DNA of 64,000 bases from JAQGMJ01 sp036498945 (GTDB lineage Bacteria > Pseudomonadota > Gammaproteobacteria > Burkholderiales > JAEUOS01). Positions 51,435-60,937 of this stretch are shown piece after piece; position 1 is the first letter of the stretch; the number at the start of each line of letters is the position of its first letter. The notes beneath the pieces were generated by a model. The model did no database searches and was not told the DNA's origin. It saw only the letters and a program-made list of their open reading frames with translations. A program made the position numbers and the translations under genes. The stretch covers positions 1-64,000 of the forward strand of contig DASYEQ010000051.1 of the NCBI GenBank assembly GCA_036498945.1, in the 5' to 3' direction.

Positions 51435-51907
51435 GCGCGGTGATCAAGCCCGCAGCACCGCGCCTGGTGCCGATGCGCGCGGCCGATCTTGACCGCGTGC
51501 TGCCGATCGAGCGCGACATCTACGACTTTCCCTGGACGCGCGGCAATTTCGAGGACTCGATGACAGCCGGCTACAGCTGCTGGCTGTACATGGAAGAGGC
51601 CGTGCTGATCGGCTACAGCATCGTGATGCTGGCGGTGGACGAGGCGCACCTGCTCAACCTCAGCGTGGCGCGCGCGGCGCAGGGGCAGGGGCATGGGCGC
51701 GCGCTGCTGGAGACGTCGATGGCGGCGATCCATGAGCATGGCGCTGCCGCCATGCTGCTCGAGGTGCGGCCGTCGAATGCCATCGGCCGGCAGCTGTATG
51801 CCAGCGCGGGGTTCACCCAGGTGGGCCTGCGCAAGGACTATTACCCCGCGCTGCGCGGGCGCGAAGACGCGCTGGTGCTCAAGCGCGCGCTATCGGCCAC
51901 GTCATGA
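51431..51907 (+). CDS. rimI: ribosomal protein S18-alanine N-acetyltransferase RimI
   Basis: This 158-residue GNAT enzyme acetylates the N-terminal alanine of ribosomal protein S18. It shows the GNAT acetyl-CoA loop in AQGQGHGRALLE and the conserved LEVRPSNAIGRQLYASAGF toward the end. The N-terminus includes VLPIERDIYDFPWTRGNFEDSM, the RimI-specific region. The tsaB-rimI pairing is conserved in many proteobacteria. It overlaps the next gene by 4 nt. Confidence 0.93.
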   Translation: MSAVIKPAAPRLVPMRAADLDRVLPIERDIYDFPWTRGNFEDSMTAGYSCWLYMEEAVLIGYSIVMLAVDEAHLLNLSVARAAQGQGHGRALLETSMAAIHEHGAAAMLLEVRPSNAIGRQLYASAGFTQVGLRKDYYPALRGREDALVLKRALSATS

Positions 51908-52749
51908 ACCGCGAAGACATGCTGCGCGAAATGGGCATCACGCCACTGTGGAAGGCGCGTGGCGCGGCGCCGCAAGCGGATGCCGTCGCTGCAACTGAAT
52001 CTGCGCCGGTACGGCAGGAGATGGCCGCGGCGGAAGACGAGCCGCCGGCGTATTTGTCGGAAGCGCCGGCGGAATTCCAGACGCGCCCGGCACAACGTTC
52101 CCCCGTTGCCAAGCCGCAGCACGAGGCCGCGCCTGCGCCCGCGGGCGTCGATCCGGCGCGCATCGAACACATCGCGCGCATGGAGTGGCCGGCGCTGAAA
52201 GAGGCGGTGGCGGGTTGCCAGGCCTGCACGCTATGCACCGGCCGCAAGAATACGGTATTCGGTGTCGGCGACGAACGGGCCGACTGGATGATCATCGGCG
52301 AGGCGCCGGGCGCGGAAGAAGATGCACGCGGCGAGCCATTTGTCGGCCAGGCGGGCCGCCTGCTCGATTCGATGCTGGCGGCGCTCGACATGAAGCGCGA
52401 GGCCAACGTCTACATCGCCAATGTGCTCAAGTGCCGCCCGCCGGGCAACCGCAATCCGGAGCCGCTGGAAGTGGCGCAGTGCTCGCCGCATCTGCTGCGC
52501 CAGGTGGCGCTGATCAAGCCCAGGCTGATCATCCTGATGGGTCGTTTCGCGGCGCAGACGCTCCTGAACACCGACGCCTCGATCGCCAGCATGCGCGGGC
52601 GCTTGCACCGGTACCAGGGGACACCGGCGATCGTCACCTATCATCCGGCCTATCTGCTGCGCAACCTGCCGGACAAGTCCAAGGCCTGGGCAGACCTGCT
52701 GTTCGCGCGCAGGACCTATCGCGGCCTGCAGGACGAAGCGGCGCAGTAG
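51904..52749 (+). CDS. uracil-DNA glycosylase, family 4 (iron-sulfur type)
   Basis: The 281-residue protein has the four cluster cysteines of UDGa enzymes, likely Cys105, Cys108, Cys177 and Cys193. It has the uracil-binding motif GEAPGAEEDARGEPFVGQAG and the later HPAYLLRN. It removes uracil from DNA after cytosine deamination. The first 95 residues are an Ala/Pro/Glu-rich, probably disordered extension not needed for the fold, common in beta- and gammaproteobacterial relatives. Translational overlap with rimI ensures co-expression. Confidence 0.92.
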   Translation: MNREDMLREMGITPLWKARGAAPQADAVAATESAPVRQEMAAAEDEPPAYLSEAPAEFQTRPAQRSPVAKPQHEAAPAPAGVDPARIEHIARMEWPALKEAVAGCQACTLCTGRKNTVFGVGDERADWMIIGEAPGAEEDARGEPFVGQAGRLLDSMLAALDMKREANVYIANVLKCRPPGNRNPEPLEVAQCSPHLLRQVALIKPRLIILMGRFAAQTLLNTDASIASMRGRLHRYQGTPAIVTYHPAYLLRNLPDKSKAWADLLFARRTYRGLQDEAAQ

Positions 52750-52767
52750 GCGCCGCCGGGGCGAGTT

Positions 52768-54069
52768 CTACTCGCCGTGCCCGGATTCGCCGATCAGGTG
52801 CGAAAGATCCTCGCGCTCCTGGTTGCGCCGGTTCCACATGATCACCAGCAGCATGGTGGAGGCAACGAAGGTGCCGAAGACGATGATCACCGTGTTGATG
52901 TTGAAGTCGGCGCGCAGCATCAGCGAATAGACGCCGAGCATCACCAGCACGTTGAGGTTTTCGTTGAAGTTCTGGATCGCGATCGAATGCCCGGCGGACA
53001 TCAACACGTGGCCGCGGTGCTGCAGGAGCGCATTCATCGGTACGACGAAAAAGCCCGCCATGCCGCCGACCAGCACCAGCAGCGGGTAGGCGAGCATGCG
53101 GTTGTTGACGCCGACCATGATGATCACCAGGATGCCCATGGCAACGCCGCAGGGCAGCACCTTGAGCGAGCGCTTCAGCGGCACGAACTGCGCCGCCAGC
53201 ACCGCGCCGATCGCCACGCCCACTGCCACCACGCCCTGCAGGATGGCACCCTTGTCCAGCGGCAGGTCGAGCTGTTGCGCGGCCCACTTGAGCACGATGA
53301 ACTGCAGGGTGGCGCCGGCACCCCAGAAGAGGGTGGTGACGGCCAGCGAGATCTGCCCCAGCTTGTCGCGCCACAATACGCCCAGGCAGTGGCAAAAGTC
53401 CTTCACCAGCACGATCGGGCTGGTGGACTGCCGCTTGTAGCGCACCCCGGTGTCCGGAATGAACAGGTTGAAGATGGCCGCGATCACATAGCAGGCGCAG
53501 ATCACGATCATCGCCGCGCCGGGCGCGGAGTCGATGCCGGTGTCGATGTGCGGCAGGTCGATCGACAGGAGGAAATCGGAGACGCGCGGGCTGATCAGGG
53601 TGCCACCCAGCACGGTGCCCAGGATGATGGACGTGACCGTCAGACCCTCGATCCAGCCGTTGGCCACCACCAGTTTTTCCGGCGGCAGAAGCTCGGTGAG
53701 GATGCCGTACTTGGCCGGCGAATAGGCGGCGGCGCCCAGGCCCACCAGGCCGTAGGCGATCAGCACCATGACGTAGTCTTCCGCGCCGGGAATCGAGATG
53801 AATTCGGAGGCGATCATCAGCAGGCAGCCGCTGATCTTGATCAGGTTGGTGATGAACATCACCGTGCCCTTGGGGCGCGAATCGGCGAAGGCGCCGACGA
53901 AGGCGGCCAGCACCACGTAGGAGACCGTGAAGTAGAACTTCAGCATCGGCGTGATCGCCTCGGGCGCATCCTGGTCGACCAGGAGGGCGATGGCGGCGAT
54001 CAGCAGCGCGTTGTCGGCCAGCGACGAAAAAAACTGCGCCGCCATGATGGTGTAAAAGCCGGGTTTCAT
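52768..54069 (-). CDS. lplT: lysophospholipid transporter LplT
   Basis: This 433-residue major-facilitator protein starts MKPGFYTIMAAQFFSSLADNALLIAA, which I recognise as LplT. It flips lysophospholipids (lyso-PE, lyso-PG) inward for re-acylation. About 12 hydrophobic segments are visible, with GLGAAAYSPAKYGILTELLPPEKLV as the MFS loop. CGGAGATA precedes ATG 54069; the longer frame is ignored. In E. coli the partner is Aas, but no aas is adjacent here. It converges on the glycosylase gene; a small GGCGAG/CTCGCC hairpin spans its stop. Confidence 0.93.
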   Translation of the reverse strand: MKPGFYTIMAAQFFSSLADNALLIAAIALLVDQDAPEAITPMLKFYFTVSYVVLAAFVGAFADSRPKGTVMFITNLIKISGCLLMIASEFISIPGAEDYVMVLIAYGLVGLGAAAYSPAKYGILTELLPPEKLVVANGWIEGLTVTSIILGTVLGGTLISPRVSDFLLSIDLPHIDTGIDSAPGAAMIVICACYVIAAIFNLFIPDTGVRYKRQSTSPIVLVKDFCHCLGVLWRDKLGQISLAVTTLFWGAGATLQFIVLKWAAQQLDLPLDKGAILQGVVAVGVAIGAVLAAQFVPLKRSLKVLPCGVAMGILVIIMVGVNNRMLAYPLLVLVGGMAGFFVVPMNALLQHRGHVLMSAGHSIAIQNFNENLNVLVMLGVYSLMLRADFNINTVIIVFGTFVASTMLLVIMWNRRNQEREDLSHLIGESGHGE

Positions 54070-54428
54070 TATCTCCGTTTGAAGTGCGTGTTGCTTGCCT
54101 GCAGGCAGCCTCCCATGGCCCCGCACCGGGCGGCGTTCCGGTACGGTGCTTGAGCAGCCTGCGACCGCTATGGAATACTGATCAAGTGGGCGACGGCCCC
54201 TTCATACCCCGATTCCGGAGAGCGGCCTGCGGCACGCATTCCGGTTTCGGGAACTTGTTCAGTGCTTCCGTATGTTATCGTCATCGGTTCGGCAGGAATT
54301 TCCACGACCCGCGGCCCGGCTTGCGGTATCGCGCCCGCTTTATAGCATGAAAATATTACGCAACCAATGCTCAGGCACGCGCCAGGCGCGCCGGCATCTC
54401 CCATTGCGCGCGCTGCGCGCCTACGCTT
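54070..54428. other. divergent intergenic region between lplT and alr
   Basis: The 359-bp region has no convincing gene. It must hold promoters for both directions; the AT-rich patch around 54338-54362 is a plausible location for the alr promoter, but no well-spaced box pair was found. Confidence 0.4.
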
Positions 54429-55505
54429 ATGCCGCGCCCGATCCGTGTCCGCTTTGACCTCGCCGCCCTGGCGCATAACCTCGAATGCGCGCGCCGGCAT
54501 GCGCCGCACTCGAAGATCTGGGCGGTAATCAAGGCCAATGCCTATGGCCATGGCCTGCTGCGCGCGGCGGAGGCGATGCGCGCCGCCGACGGCTATGCGC
54601 TGCTCGACCTGAACGAGGCGGCGCGCTTGCGCGAAGCCGGCTTCGCCCATCCGATCCTGCTGCTCGAGGGCATGTTCGAGGCGCGCGACATGGACGCCGT
54701 CGATGCGCTCCACCTGACGCCGGTATTGCACAATGCCGGGCAGATTGCGATGCTGGAAAAGGCGGCGCTCAAGCGCCCGGTCGATATCTATCTCAAGTGC
54801 AATAGCGGCATGAACCGCCTGGGCTTTACCGGGGCCGGCGTCACCGCGGCCCATGCGCGCCTGAAGGGGCTCAAGCAGGTGAAGTCGATCACCCTGATGA
54901 CGCATTTTGCCGATGCCGATGGTCCCGTCGGGGTGAGCGACCAGTTGGCAACTTTCGAAGCCGACGTTACCGGCCTGGCCGGCGGCAGGAGTCTCGCCAA
55001 TTCGGCTGCGACCCTGCGTTATCCCGAAACCCATGGCGACTGGGTGCGCCCGGGCATCATGCTCTACGGCGCTTCGCCGTTTCCCGACGAGAGTGCGGTG
55101 TCGCTGGGTTTGATGCCGGCGATGACGCTGGAGTCCGAACTGATCGCGGTGCAAAACGTGAAAAAAGGCGAGGGCGTGGGTTACGGCTTCATCTACCGCG
55201 CGCAGCAAGACATGCGCGTGGGCGTGGTGGCCTGCGGCTACGCCGACGGCTATCCGCGCCATGCCGCCGGCAGCAATGCGGCGGGCACGCCCATCCTGGT
55301 GGAGGGCGTGCGCTGCCGCACCGTCGGCCGGGTGGCGATGGACATGATGTATGTCGACCTTACGCCGGTGCCACACGCGGCCATCGGCAGCAAGGTGACC
55401 TTGTGGGGCGAAGGGCTGCCGGCCGACGAGGTCGCGACAGCCTCGGGTACGGTATCGTACGAACTCTTTTGCGCCCTGGCGGCGCGCGTGCCGGTCGCGG
55501 AATAA
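54429..55505 (+). CDS. alr: alanine racemase
   Basis: This PLP enzyme interconverts L- and D-alanine for peptidoglycan. The 358-residue protein has the PLP-binding Lys35 in WAVIKANAYGHGL, the tyrosine-containing GVGYGFIYRA catalytic region, and the C-terminal sheet domain with GRVAMDMMYVDLT. Length is usual. It is a single gene with radA 36 bp downstream, so the two may share a transcript. The start is ATG 54429, MPRPIRVRFDLAAL. Confidence 0.96.
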   Translation: MPRPIRVRFDLAALAHNLECARRHAPHSKIWAVIKANAYGHGLLRAAEAMRAADGYALLDLNEAARLREAGFAHPILLLEGMFEARDMDAVDALHLTPVLHNAGQIAMLEKAALKRPVDIYLKCNSGMNRLGFTGAGVTAAHARLKGLKQVKSITLMTHFADADGPVGVSDQLATFEADVTGLAGGRSLANSAATLRYPETHGDWVRPGIMLYGASPFPDESAVSLGLMPAMTLESELIAVQNVKKGEGVGYGFIYRAQQDMRVGVVACGYADGYPRHAAGSNAAGTPILVEGVRCRTVGRVAMDMMYVDLTPVPHAAIGSKVTLWGEGLPADEVATASGTVSYELFCALAARVPVAE

Positions 55506-55541
55506 CCGGCGCATCAACGACAATAATCACTGGAAACCCAT

Positions 55542-56906
55542 TTGGCCAAAGTAAAAACCGCCTACGTCTGCAGCGAATGCGGCGGCGATTCGCCGAAGTG
55601 GCAGGGGCAATGCCCCCACTGCCACGCCTGGAACACCTTGCAGGAAATGCGCCTGGAGGCGCCGCGGGGAACGGCGGGCAGCAACCGCTTCTCGGTGGCC
55701 GGCGTCACCGCCGAAGTGCGTACGCTGTCGAGCATCGAGGCGCGAGACCTGCCGCGCATCACCTCCACCATCGATGAATTCGACCGCGTGCTCGGCGGGG
55801 GCATGGTACCTGGCGCGGTGATCCTGATCGGGGGCGACCCCGGGATCGGCAAGTCGACGCTGCTGCTGCAAAGCCTTGCCGCGCTTTCGATGACGCGCAA
55901 GACCTTGTATGTCAGCGGCGAAGAAAGCGGCGAGCAGATCGCGCTGCGCGCGCGTCGCCTCGGTCTCGAAGCACCAGACATGCGCCTGCTGCCGGAGATC
56001 AGCCTGGAAAAAATCCAGGCCACGCTGGCGGTCGAGGCGCCGGAGGTCGCGGTGATCGACTCGATCCAGACGCTATATTCGGACAGCCTGACAGCGGCGC
56101 CCGGCTCGGTTTCGCAGGTGCGCGAATGCGCGGCGCAACTGACGCGCCACGCCAAGCAGAACGGCACCATCATCATCCTGGTCGGCCACGTCACCAAAGA
56201 GGGCACGATCGCCGGCCCGCGCGTGCTCGAGCATATCGTCGATACGGTGCTCTATTTCGAAGGCGATACCCATTCCTCCTATCGCCTGATCCGCGCGATC
56301 AAGAACCGCTTTGGCGCCGTCAACGAACTGGGCGTGTTCGGCATGACCGATCGCGGCCTGAAGGGCGTCTCCAACCCCTCGGCGCTATTCCTCTCGCAGC
56401 ACGAGCACGAGGTCCCGGGTTCCTGCGTGATGGTGACGCAGGAAGGCACGCGGCCGCTGCTGGTGGAAATCCAGGCGCTGGTGGACGATTCGCATGCGCC
56501 CAACGCGCGCCGGCTGTCGGTCGGCCTGGAGCAGGCGCGCCTGGCGATGCTGCTGGCGGTATTGCACCGGCACGTCGGCGTTGCCTGCTACGACCAGGAC
56601 GTGTTCATCAATGCCGTCGGCGGGGTGAAGATCGGCGAGCCGGCGGCGGATCTGGCGGTGTTGCTCGCCATCATGTCGTCGCTCAAGGGCAAGCCCTTGC
56701 CCAAGGGCCTGGTGGTGTTCGGCGAAGTCGGGCTGGCCGGTGAAATCCGCCCGGCGCCGCGCGGGCAGGAGCGCCTGCGCGAAGCGGCCAAGCTGGGTTT
56801 CACCCAGGCGCTGATTCCGAAGGCGAACGCGCCCAAGGGCGGGATTGCCGGGCTGGAGGTGATCGCGGTGGACCGCGCGGCGGACGCGCTGGCGCGTTTT
56901 CGCTGA
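55542..56906 (+). CDS. radA: DNA repair/recombination protein RadA
   Basis: RadA promotes branch migration of recombination intermediates. The 454-residue protein has a zinc finger (Cys10, Cys13, Cys24, Cys27), Walker A GGDPGIGKS (97-105), the RadA-specific KNRFG motif in IKNRFGAVNELGVFGM and a C-terminal Lon-protease-like domain with GGVKIGEPAADLAVLLAI. It begins with a TTG codon at 55542, which gives the standard MAKVKTAYVCSECG start. No better ATG exists in register. Confidence 0.96.
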   Translation: MAKVKTAYVCSECGGDSPKWQGQCPHCHAWNTLQEMRLEAPRGTAGSNRFSVAGVTAEVRTLSSIEARDLPRITSTIDEFDRVLGGGMVPGAVILIGGDPGIGKSTLLLQSLAALSMTRKTLYVSGEESGEQIALRARRLGLEAPDMRLLPEISLEKIQATLAVEAPEVAVIDSIQTLYSDSLTAAPGSVSQVRECAAQLTRHAKQNGTIIILVGHVTKEGTIAGPRVLEHIVDTVLYFEGDTHSSYRLIRAIKNRFGAVNELGVFGMTDRGLKGVSNPSALFLSQHEHEVPGSCVMVTQEGTRPLLVEIQALVDDSHAPNARRLSVGLEQARLAMLLAVLHRHVGVACYDQDVFINAVGGVKIGEPAADLAVLLAIMSSLKGKPLPKGLVVFGEVGLAGEIRPAPRGQERLREAAKLGFTQALIPKANAPKGGIAGLEVIAVDRAADALARFR

Positions 56907-57437
56907 TCAGTTCGCCGCGCCGGGGCGCTGCACCTTGCTGCGCAACTCCACGTTCGGCTTGGCGAGCGTCACGCGCACCGGGCCGGAGACCACGATGGAG
57001 AGGTCATAGTCGCCGGTCTCGGGCGCATCGACCACCATCATGGTCTGCGATACCGAGGGCGCGCCCGCGGGGGCATCCGGCGTGGTGTTGTTGTTGATGC
57101 TGAAGGCGCCGGTGGCGATCGCGCGGCCGTTGCGCGAGAGAGTGGCGACGTAACTGTTCCACTGGCCGGCTTCGGCGGGGTTGACGGTGTATTCGGCGGA
57201 AAAATTCAGCGCCACCGGGTTCATCTCCGGTCCCAGGGAGAGGCGGATCGGCGCATAGCCGCCGCCGGCCACCGGCTGCAGGGCAAAGCGCGTCACGTGC
57301 TCGCCGGTGAACAGGCCGTCGCAGCCGGCCAGGCCCAACACCAGGAAGAGTGCCAGGAAGCGGCTGAACAAGGGAGCGTTCCCCGATTTTGATCGCCGGA
57401 ATCGGGCGCTCTTGCGTACGAAGTCAGAATGCGTCAT
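56907..57437 (-). CDS. lipoprotein of unknown function
   Basis: The 176-residue protein has a lipobox LAGC near residue 39 after a long basic N-terminus, so the start may lie further downstream, at an internal codon. The rest is rich in beta-strand-like sequence (VALNFSAEYTVNPAEAGQWNSYVATL and GDYDLSIVVSGPVRVTLAKPNVEL), suggesting an Ig-like or jelly-roll domain. I do not recognise a family. Its stop codon directly follows radA's, with no gap, so the two converge very tightly. It lies downstream of the cyclase gene on the same strand. Confidence 0.65.
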   Translation of the reverse strand: MTHSDFVRKSARFRRSKSGNAPLFSRFLALFLVLGLAGCDGLFTGEHVTRFALQPVAGGGYAPIRLSLGPEMNPVALNFSAEYTVNPAEAGQWNSYVATLSRNGRAIATGAFSINNNTTPDAPAGAPSVSQTMMVVDAPETGDYDLSIVVSGPVRVTLAKPNVELRSKVQRPGAAN

Positions 57438-57477
57438 TTGCCAGGCCCGATCTTGCTTCGGCTTTTTCCTCGACCTG

Positions 57478-58878
57478 CTAGGACGTGCCGCTGGAATTCA
57501 TGCATGAGATGACGATCAGGCGCGTGTCGTTAGCCTCTACACTGATGGTCTGGTGCTTGGTGATCGGCGGAAAGCCGCAGTCACGTACCTCGATGCGGTG
57601 TTCGCCGGGCGTTACGGCCACGCGGCTGGAACCGGCGCGGACGCCATCGACGTAGGCATCGCCATTGCCGCTGATCTGGAAGCGCAGGGTGCCGCTGCGG
57701 GCGACCGGGGCTGGCGCGGGCGCGGCGGGCGGTGCAGCGGCAGGCGGCGTCACCTGGACCGGCGCGTTCTTGGTGTTTTTGCTGTCCTTGGCGGGCTCCT
57801 TCGGCTTGCGCTCGGCTTTTTTGTGCTCCGGCTTGGATGGCTCGGGCGGAGCCTGTTCGGCCGCCGGCGGCGCGGAAGTGCTGGCTGCCGCAGGCGCGGG
57901 GGCCGCATTCGCCGCCGGTACTGCCGCGGGAGGCGTGTCGGCCGCCGCTTTGGCATTGTCGCCGGCCACGGCTTCCGGCGTGGCGCTGCCGCCGAAGGAA
58001 TGCAGGACGAACCAGGCGGTCAGCGCGACCACGCAGGCGGCCACCAGCAGCGCCGGCACCAGCCACGGTTTGCGCTGCACCTTGCGCGGCGGCTGGCCGG
58101 GCTCGACCTGCAGGAAGGCAGCGCGCGCGGCCGGCTCGGCGACATAGGTGGCGAGCGTGTTGCGCAGGCTGGCGAAATCGGCGGCGCCGAGGGCGTTGGC
58201 CTGCACCAGCACGTGGGCGTGCTCGCCGACATGCGGCCTGAGCTCGTTTTCCAGCAGCAAGAGCTGGTCTTCGGGAATGCGGGTGCGTGTTTCCAGCTCC
58301 TGCATGCGCTCCTTCAGCGTCACCGAGCGGTCGGGGTCGACAAAGCCGATCTCGTAGAGCTCATGCTCGCGCACGTGCTTGTCGGTATGCGTGCCGCGGT
58401 CGGCGAACAGCTCGCGATATTCGTCGGACAGGCAGGAGACCACATCGTAGAACGAGCGCGACACCAAAATCTGGTCGGGCTGGGCGAAGTTCATTACCCG
58501 CTGCGCCACGTTGATGCCGTCGCCGATCAGGTTGGGGCGGCCATTGATGTCTTTCAGCAGCTTTACCGGCCCGAGGTTGATGCCCATGCGCAGGTGCAGG
58601 TCGGGAAACTCGTGCGCCTGTTTTTCCTTGATGGCGTCGCGCAGCTTGACGGCCACGAACAGGGCGTCTTCCGGGTCGCCGAGAAAGCTTAAGGCGGCAC
58701 CGTCGCCGGTGTCCAGCACGATGCGGTCGGCCTCCGGAATGTCCGTGATCAGGTGCGAGACCAGGGAGTTGAATTGCTCCTTGATGCGGATCTGCTCGGT
58801 CACCGGCAGCTTGGAATAGCCGACGATGTCCAGGAACAGCACGCTGGAGATGAACGTCCGGTTGGGCCGGTCCATCAT
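57478..58878 (-). CDS. membrane class III adenylate/guanylate cyclase with C-terminal PEGA-like domain
   Basis: The 466-residue protein has an N-terminal class III cyclase domain (about 10-180) with metal aspartates in VLFLDIVGYS (Asp17) and LDTGDGAAL (Asp59), and GDGINVAQRV downstream. Then come a soluble linker, one transmembrane helix (272-293), a Pro/Ala/Lys-rich segment of about 90 residues and a PEGA-like domain (GNGDAYVDGVRAG to VSVEANDTRLI). The topology places the cyclase in the cytoplasm and the PEGA domain in the periplasm. It may couple an envelope signal to cyclic-nucleotide production (inference). Confidence 0.83.
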   Translation of the reverse strand: MMDRPNRTFISSVLFLDIVGYSKLPVTEQIRIKEQFNSLVSHLITDIPEADRIVLDTGDGAALSFLGDPEDALFVAVKLRDAIKEKQAHEFPDLHLRMGINLGPVKLLKDINGRPNLIGDGINVAQRVMNFAQPDQILVSRSFYDVVSCLSDEYRELFADRGTHTDKHVREHELYEIGFVDPDRSVTLKERMQELETRTRIPEDQLLLLENELRPHVGEHAHVLVQANALGAADFASLRNTLATYVAEPAARAAFLQVEPGQPPRKVQRKPWLVPALLVAACVVALTAWFVLHSFGGSATPEAVAGDNAKAAADTPPAAVPAANAAPAPAAASTSAPPAAEQAPPEPSKPEHKKAERKPKEPAKDSKNTKNAPVQVTPPAAAPPAAPAPAPVARSGTLRFQISGNGDAYVDGVRAGSSRVAVTPGEHRIEVRDCGFPPITKHQTISVEANDTRLIVISCMNSSGTS

Positions 58879-59108
58879 GATTTAGGGACGGTTCCGATCA
58901 GTTTTTGGGTTGAGGCCGAGCACAAGTATTTTAGCCGCGATTGCGCGGTGGGGCACCGGCGCGAGACCAACGGATGATAAAATAGGCGTTCTTGTTCCCA
59001 GGCCGGGGCGGCATCATCCGCGAGCCGGTCTTCCGCGCAACCGGCCCCGCAGTGCATCCCCATCGGCGCCGCCCAATCGGTTGCGCCCAATTTTTAAGCG
59101 CTAATACC

Positions 59109-60437
59109 ATGAAACCAGTGATCGCACTGGTCGGCCGGCCAAACGTCGGCAAATCGACGCTGTTCAACCGCCTGACAAAATCGCGCGACGCGCTGGTGGC
59201 CGACATTCCCGGCCTCACCCGCGATCGCCACTATGGCCATGGCCGCCTGGGCGACCGGCCGTTCCTGGTGATCGACACCGGCGGCTTCGAGCCGGACGCC
59301 AAGACTGGTATCGTCAGCGAAATGGCGCGCCAGGCGGAGCAGGCTATTGCCGAGGCCGACGTGGTGATCTTCCTCGCCGACGGCCGTGCCGGCGTCACCG
59401 GGCACGACCAGAACATCGCGCAAATGCTGCGCAAGTCCGGGCGCCGCGCTTACCTGGCGGTGAACAAGACCGAAGGCATGGCCGGTACCGGCGTGGCCAA
59501 CGAGTTCTATGAACTTGGCCTGGGCGATCCGTACCCGATCTCGGCGGCGCACGGCGAAAATGTGCGCGAGCTGCTCGACCTGGCGCTGGCCGATTTTCCG
59601 CCGGAAGAGGAGGATGCGGCGGCGGAAAAACGCCCGCGCATCGCCATCGCCGGGCGTCCCAACGTCGGCAAGTCCACCCTGGTCAACACCCTGCTGGGTG
59701 AGGAGCGGGTGATCGCCTTCGACCAGCCGGGGACCACGCGCGACGCGATTGCGATTGATTTCGATTATCACGGGCGCCCCTATACGCTGATCGACACCGC
59801 CGGCATCCGCCGCCGCGGCAAGGTGTTCGAGACGGTGGAAAAGTTCTCGGTCGTCAAGACCATGCAGGCGATCGCCGATTCCAATGTAGTGGTGCTGGTG
59901 CTGGACGCGCGCCAGGACATCGCCGAGCAGGACGCACACATCGCCGGCTTCATCCTCGAGTCCGGACGGGCGCTGGTGATCGCGGTGAACAAATGGGATG
60001 GCCTGGACGGCTACGCCCGCGACCGCATCAAGCACGACGTGCAGCGCAAGCTGCAATTCTTAAGTTTTGCCAATCTTCACTTCATCTCGGCGCTGCATGC
60101 GCAGGGCATCAACGGGATGATGAAATCGGTGGGCGATGCGTATGCCGCCGCCAACATCAAGCTGGCGACGCCGCGCATCACCCGCGCGCTGCAGGACGCG
60201 GTGGCGCGCCAGCAGCCGCCGCGCGCTGGAATGAACCGGCCGAAACTGCGGTATGCCCACCAGGGCGGCAGCAATCCGCCGATCATCGTGGTGCACGGCA
60301 ATTCGCTGCAGCATGTCTCCGACAGCTACCGCCGCTACCTCGAAGGCTATTTCCAGGAAACTTTCAAGCTCAAGGGCACTCCATTGAGGGTGCAGTTCAA
60401 GCTTGGACGCAACCCCTATGCCTCGGAGGCGGATTGA
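59109..60437 (+). CDS. der: ribosome-assembly GTPase Der (EngA)
   Basis: Der is the two-G-domain GTPase that assists 50S ribosomal subunit assembly. In 442 residues it has G1 motifs GRPNVGKS at 9-16 and 182-189, the G3 motifs DTGG and DTAG, G4 NKTE and NKWD, and the C-terminal KH-like domain ending RVQFKLGRNPYAS. ATG 59109 is chosen because MKPVIALVGRPNVGKS is the standard start, with the frame open upstream over non-coding-looking sequence. Confidence 0.97.
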   Translation: MKPVIALVGRPNVGKSTLFNRLTKSRDALVADIPGLTRDRHYGHGRLGDRPFLVIDTGGFEPDAKTGIVSEMARQAEQAIAEADVVIFLADGRAGVTGHDQNIAQMLRKSGRRAYLAVNKTEGMAGTGVANEFYELGLGDPYPISAAHGENVRELLDLALADFPPEEEDAAAEKRPRIAIAGRPNVGKSTLVNTLLGEERVIAFDQPGTTRDAIAIDFDYHGRPYTLIDTAGIRRRGKVFETVEKFSVVKTMQAIADSNVVVLVLDARQDIAEQDAHIAGFILESGRALVIAVNKWDGLDGYARDRIKHDVQRKLQFLSFANLHFISALHAQGINGMMKSVGDAYAAANIKLATPRITRALQDAVARQQPPRAGMNRPKLRYAHQGGSNPPIIVVHGNSLQHVSDSYRRYLEGYFQETFKLKGTPLRVQFKLGRNPYASEAD

Positions 60438-60664
60438 CGGTGGCGCCAAATCGCGATTGAATGCGCCCTGGCCGCTTTTACAAAAACAGCCCTTGAAATA
60501 TCTTTGCGTCAGTGCAATCTCTTTTGTTGCGGCTTACGTAAGGAATACACGAAACTTCCTGGACTTTATTTGTAGAAAAGTGTTAAACGAAACCTCCGCT
60601 ACTGGCAGTGCCAGGGTGGAATAGTGTAAATTCAAAGTCCAACAAGAAAGTCGGAGCCATTACT
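60438..60664. other. intergenic region upstream of hfq
   Basis: No gene is seen. The stretch after about 60480 is AT-rich compared with its surroundings and should contain the hfq promoter. A small odd-centred palindrome CTGGCA-G-TGCCAG lies at 60602-60614. No clear box pair was assigned. Confidence 0.4.
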
Positions 60665-60904
60665 ATGAGCAACAAAGGGCAAATGCTCCAAGATCCCTTC
60701 CTCAACGCGTTGCGCAGAGAACATGTGCCGGTCGCCATCTATTTGGTCAACGGCATCAAGCTGCAAGGCCAGGTCGAATCCTTCGATCAGTACGTTGTGC
60801 TGCTGAAGAATACTGTCACGCAGATGGTCTACAAGCACGCGATTTCGACCGTGGTGCCTTCGCGCCCGGTCAGCATGAATCTGGAAACGACCGGCGACGC
60901 TTGA
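60665..60904 (+). CDS. hfq: RNA chaperone Hfq
   Basis: Hfq is the hexameric Sm-like protein that pairs small RNAs with mRNAs. The 79-residue protein carries the Sm1 signature KGQMLQDPFLNALRREHVPVAIYLVNGIKLQGQV with QDPFLN, and Sm2 KNTVTQMVYKHAISTVVPS (YKHA). ATG 60665 follows GTCGGAG. The short C-terminal tail (RPVSMNLETTGDA) is typical of betaproteobacteria. It lies upstream of hflX as in many proteobacteria. Confidence 0.98.
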   Translation: MSNKGQMLQDPFLNALRREHVPVAIYLVNGIKLQGQVESFDQYVVLLKNTVTQMVYKHAISTVVPSRPVSMNLETTGDA

Positions 60905-60915
60905 TACGATTTTCG

Positions 60916-60937
60916 TCCCGGCTTCCCGGGATTGTTC
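60916..60937 (+). terminator. possible weak terminator after hfq
   Basis: TCCCGG-CTTC-CCGGGA is a six-base-pair stem followed by TTGTTC; partial termination between hfq and hflX is possible. The rest of the 60905-61055 gap shows no gene. Confidence 0.4.

Noticed and set aside
54272..54457. Short plus-strand open frame in the lplT-alr gap
   Set aside because: No RBS, no conserved sequence, and it overlaps the alr start in another frame.
60602..60620. TGGCA box upstream of hfq as a sigma-54 promoter
   Set aside because: The required TTGC element at the correct distance is missing.
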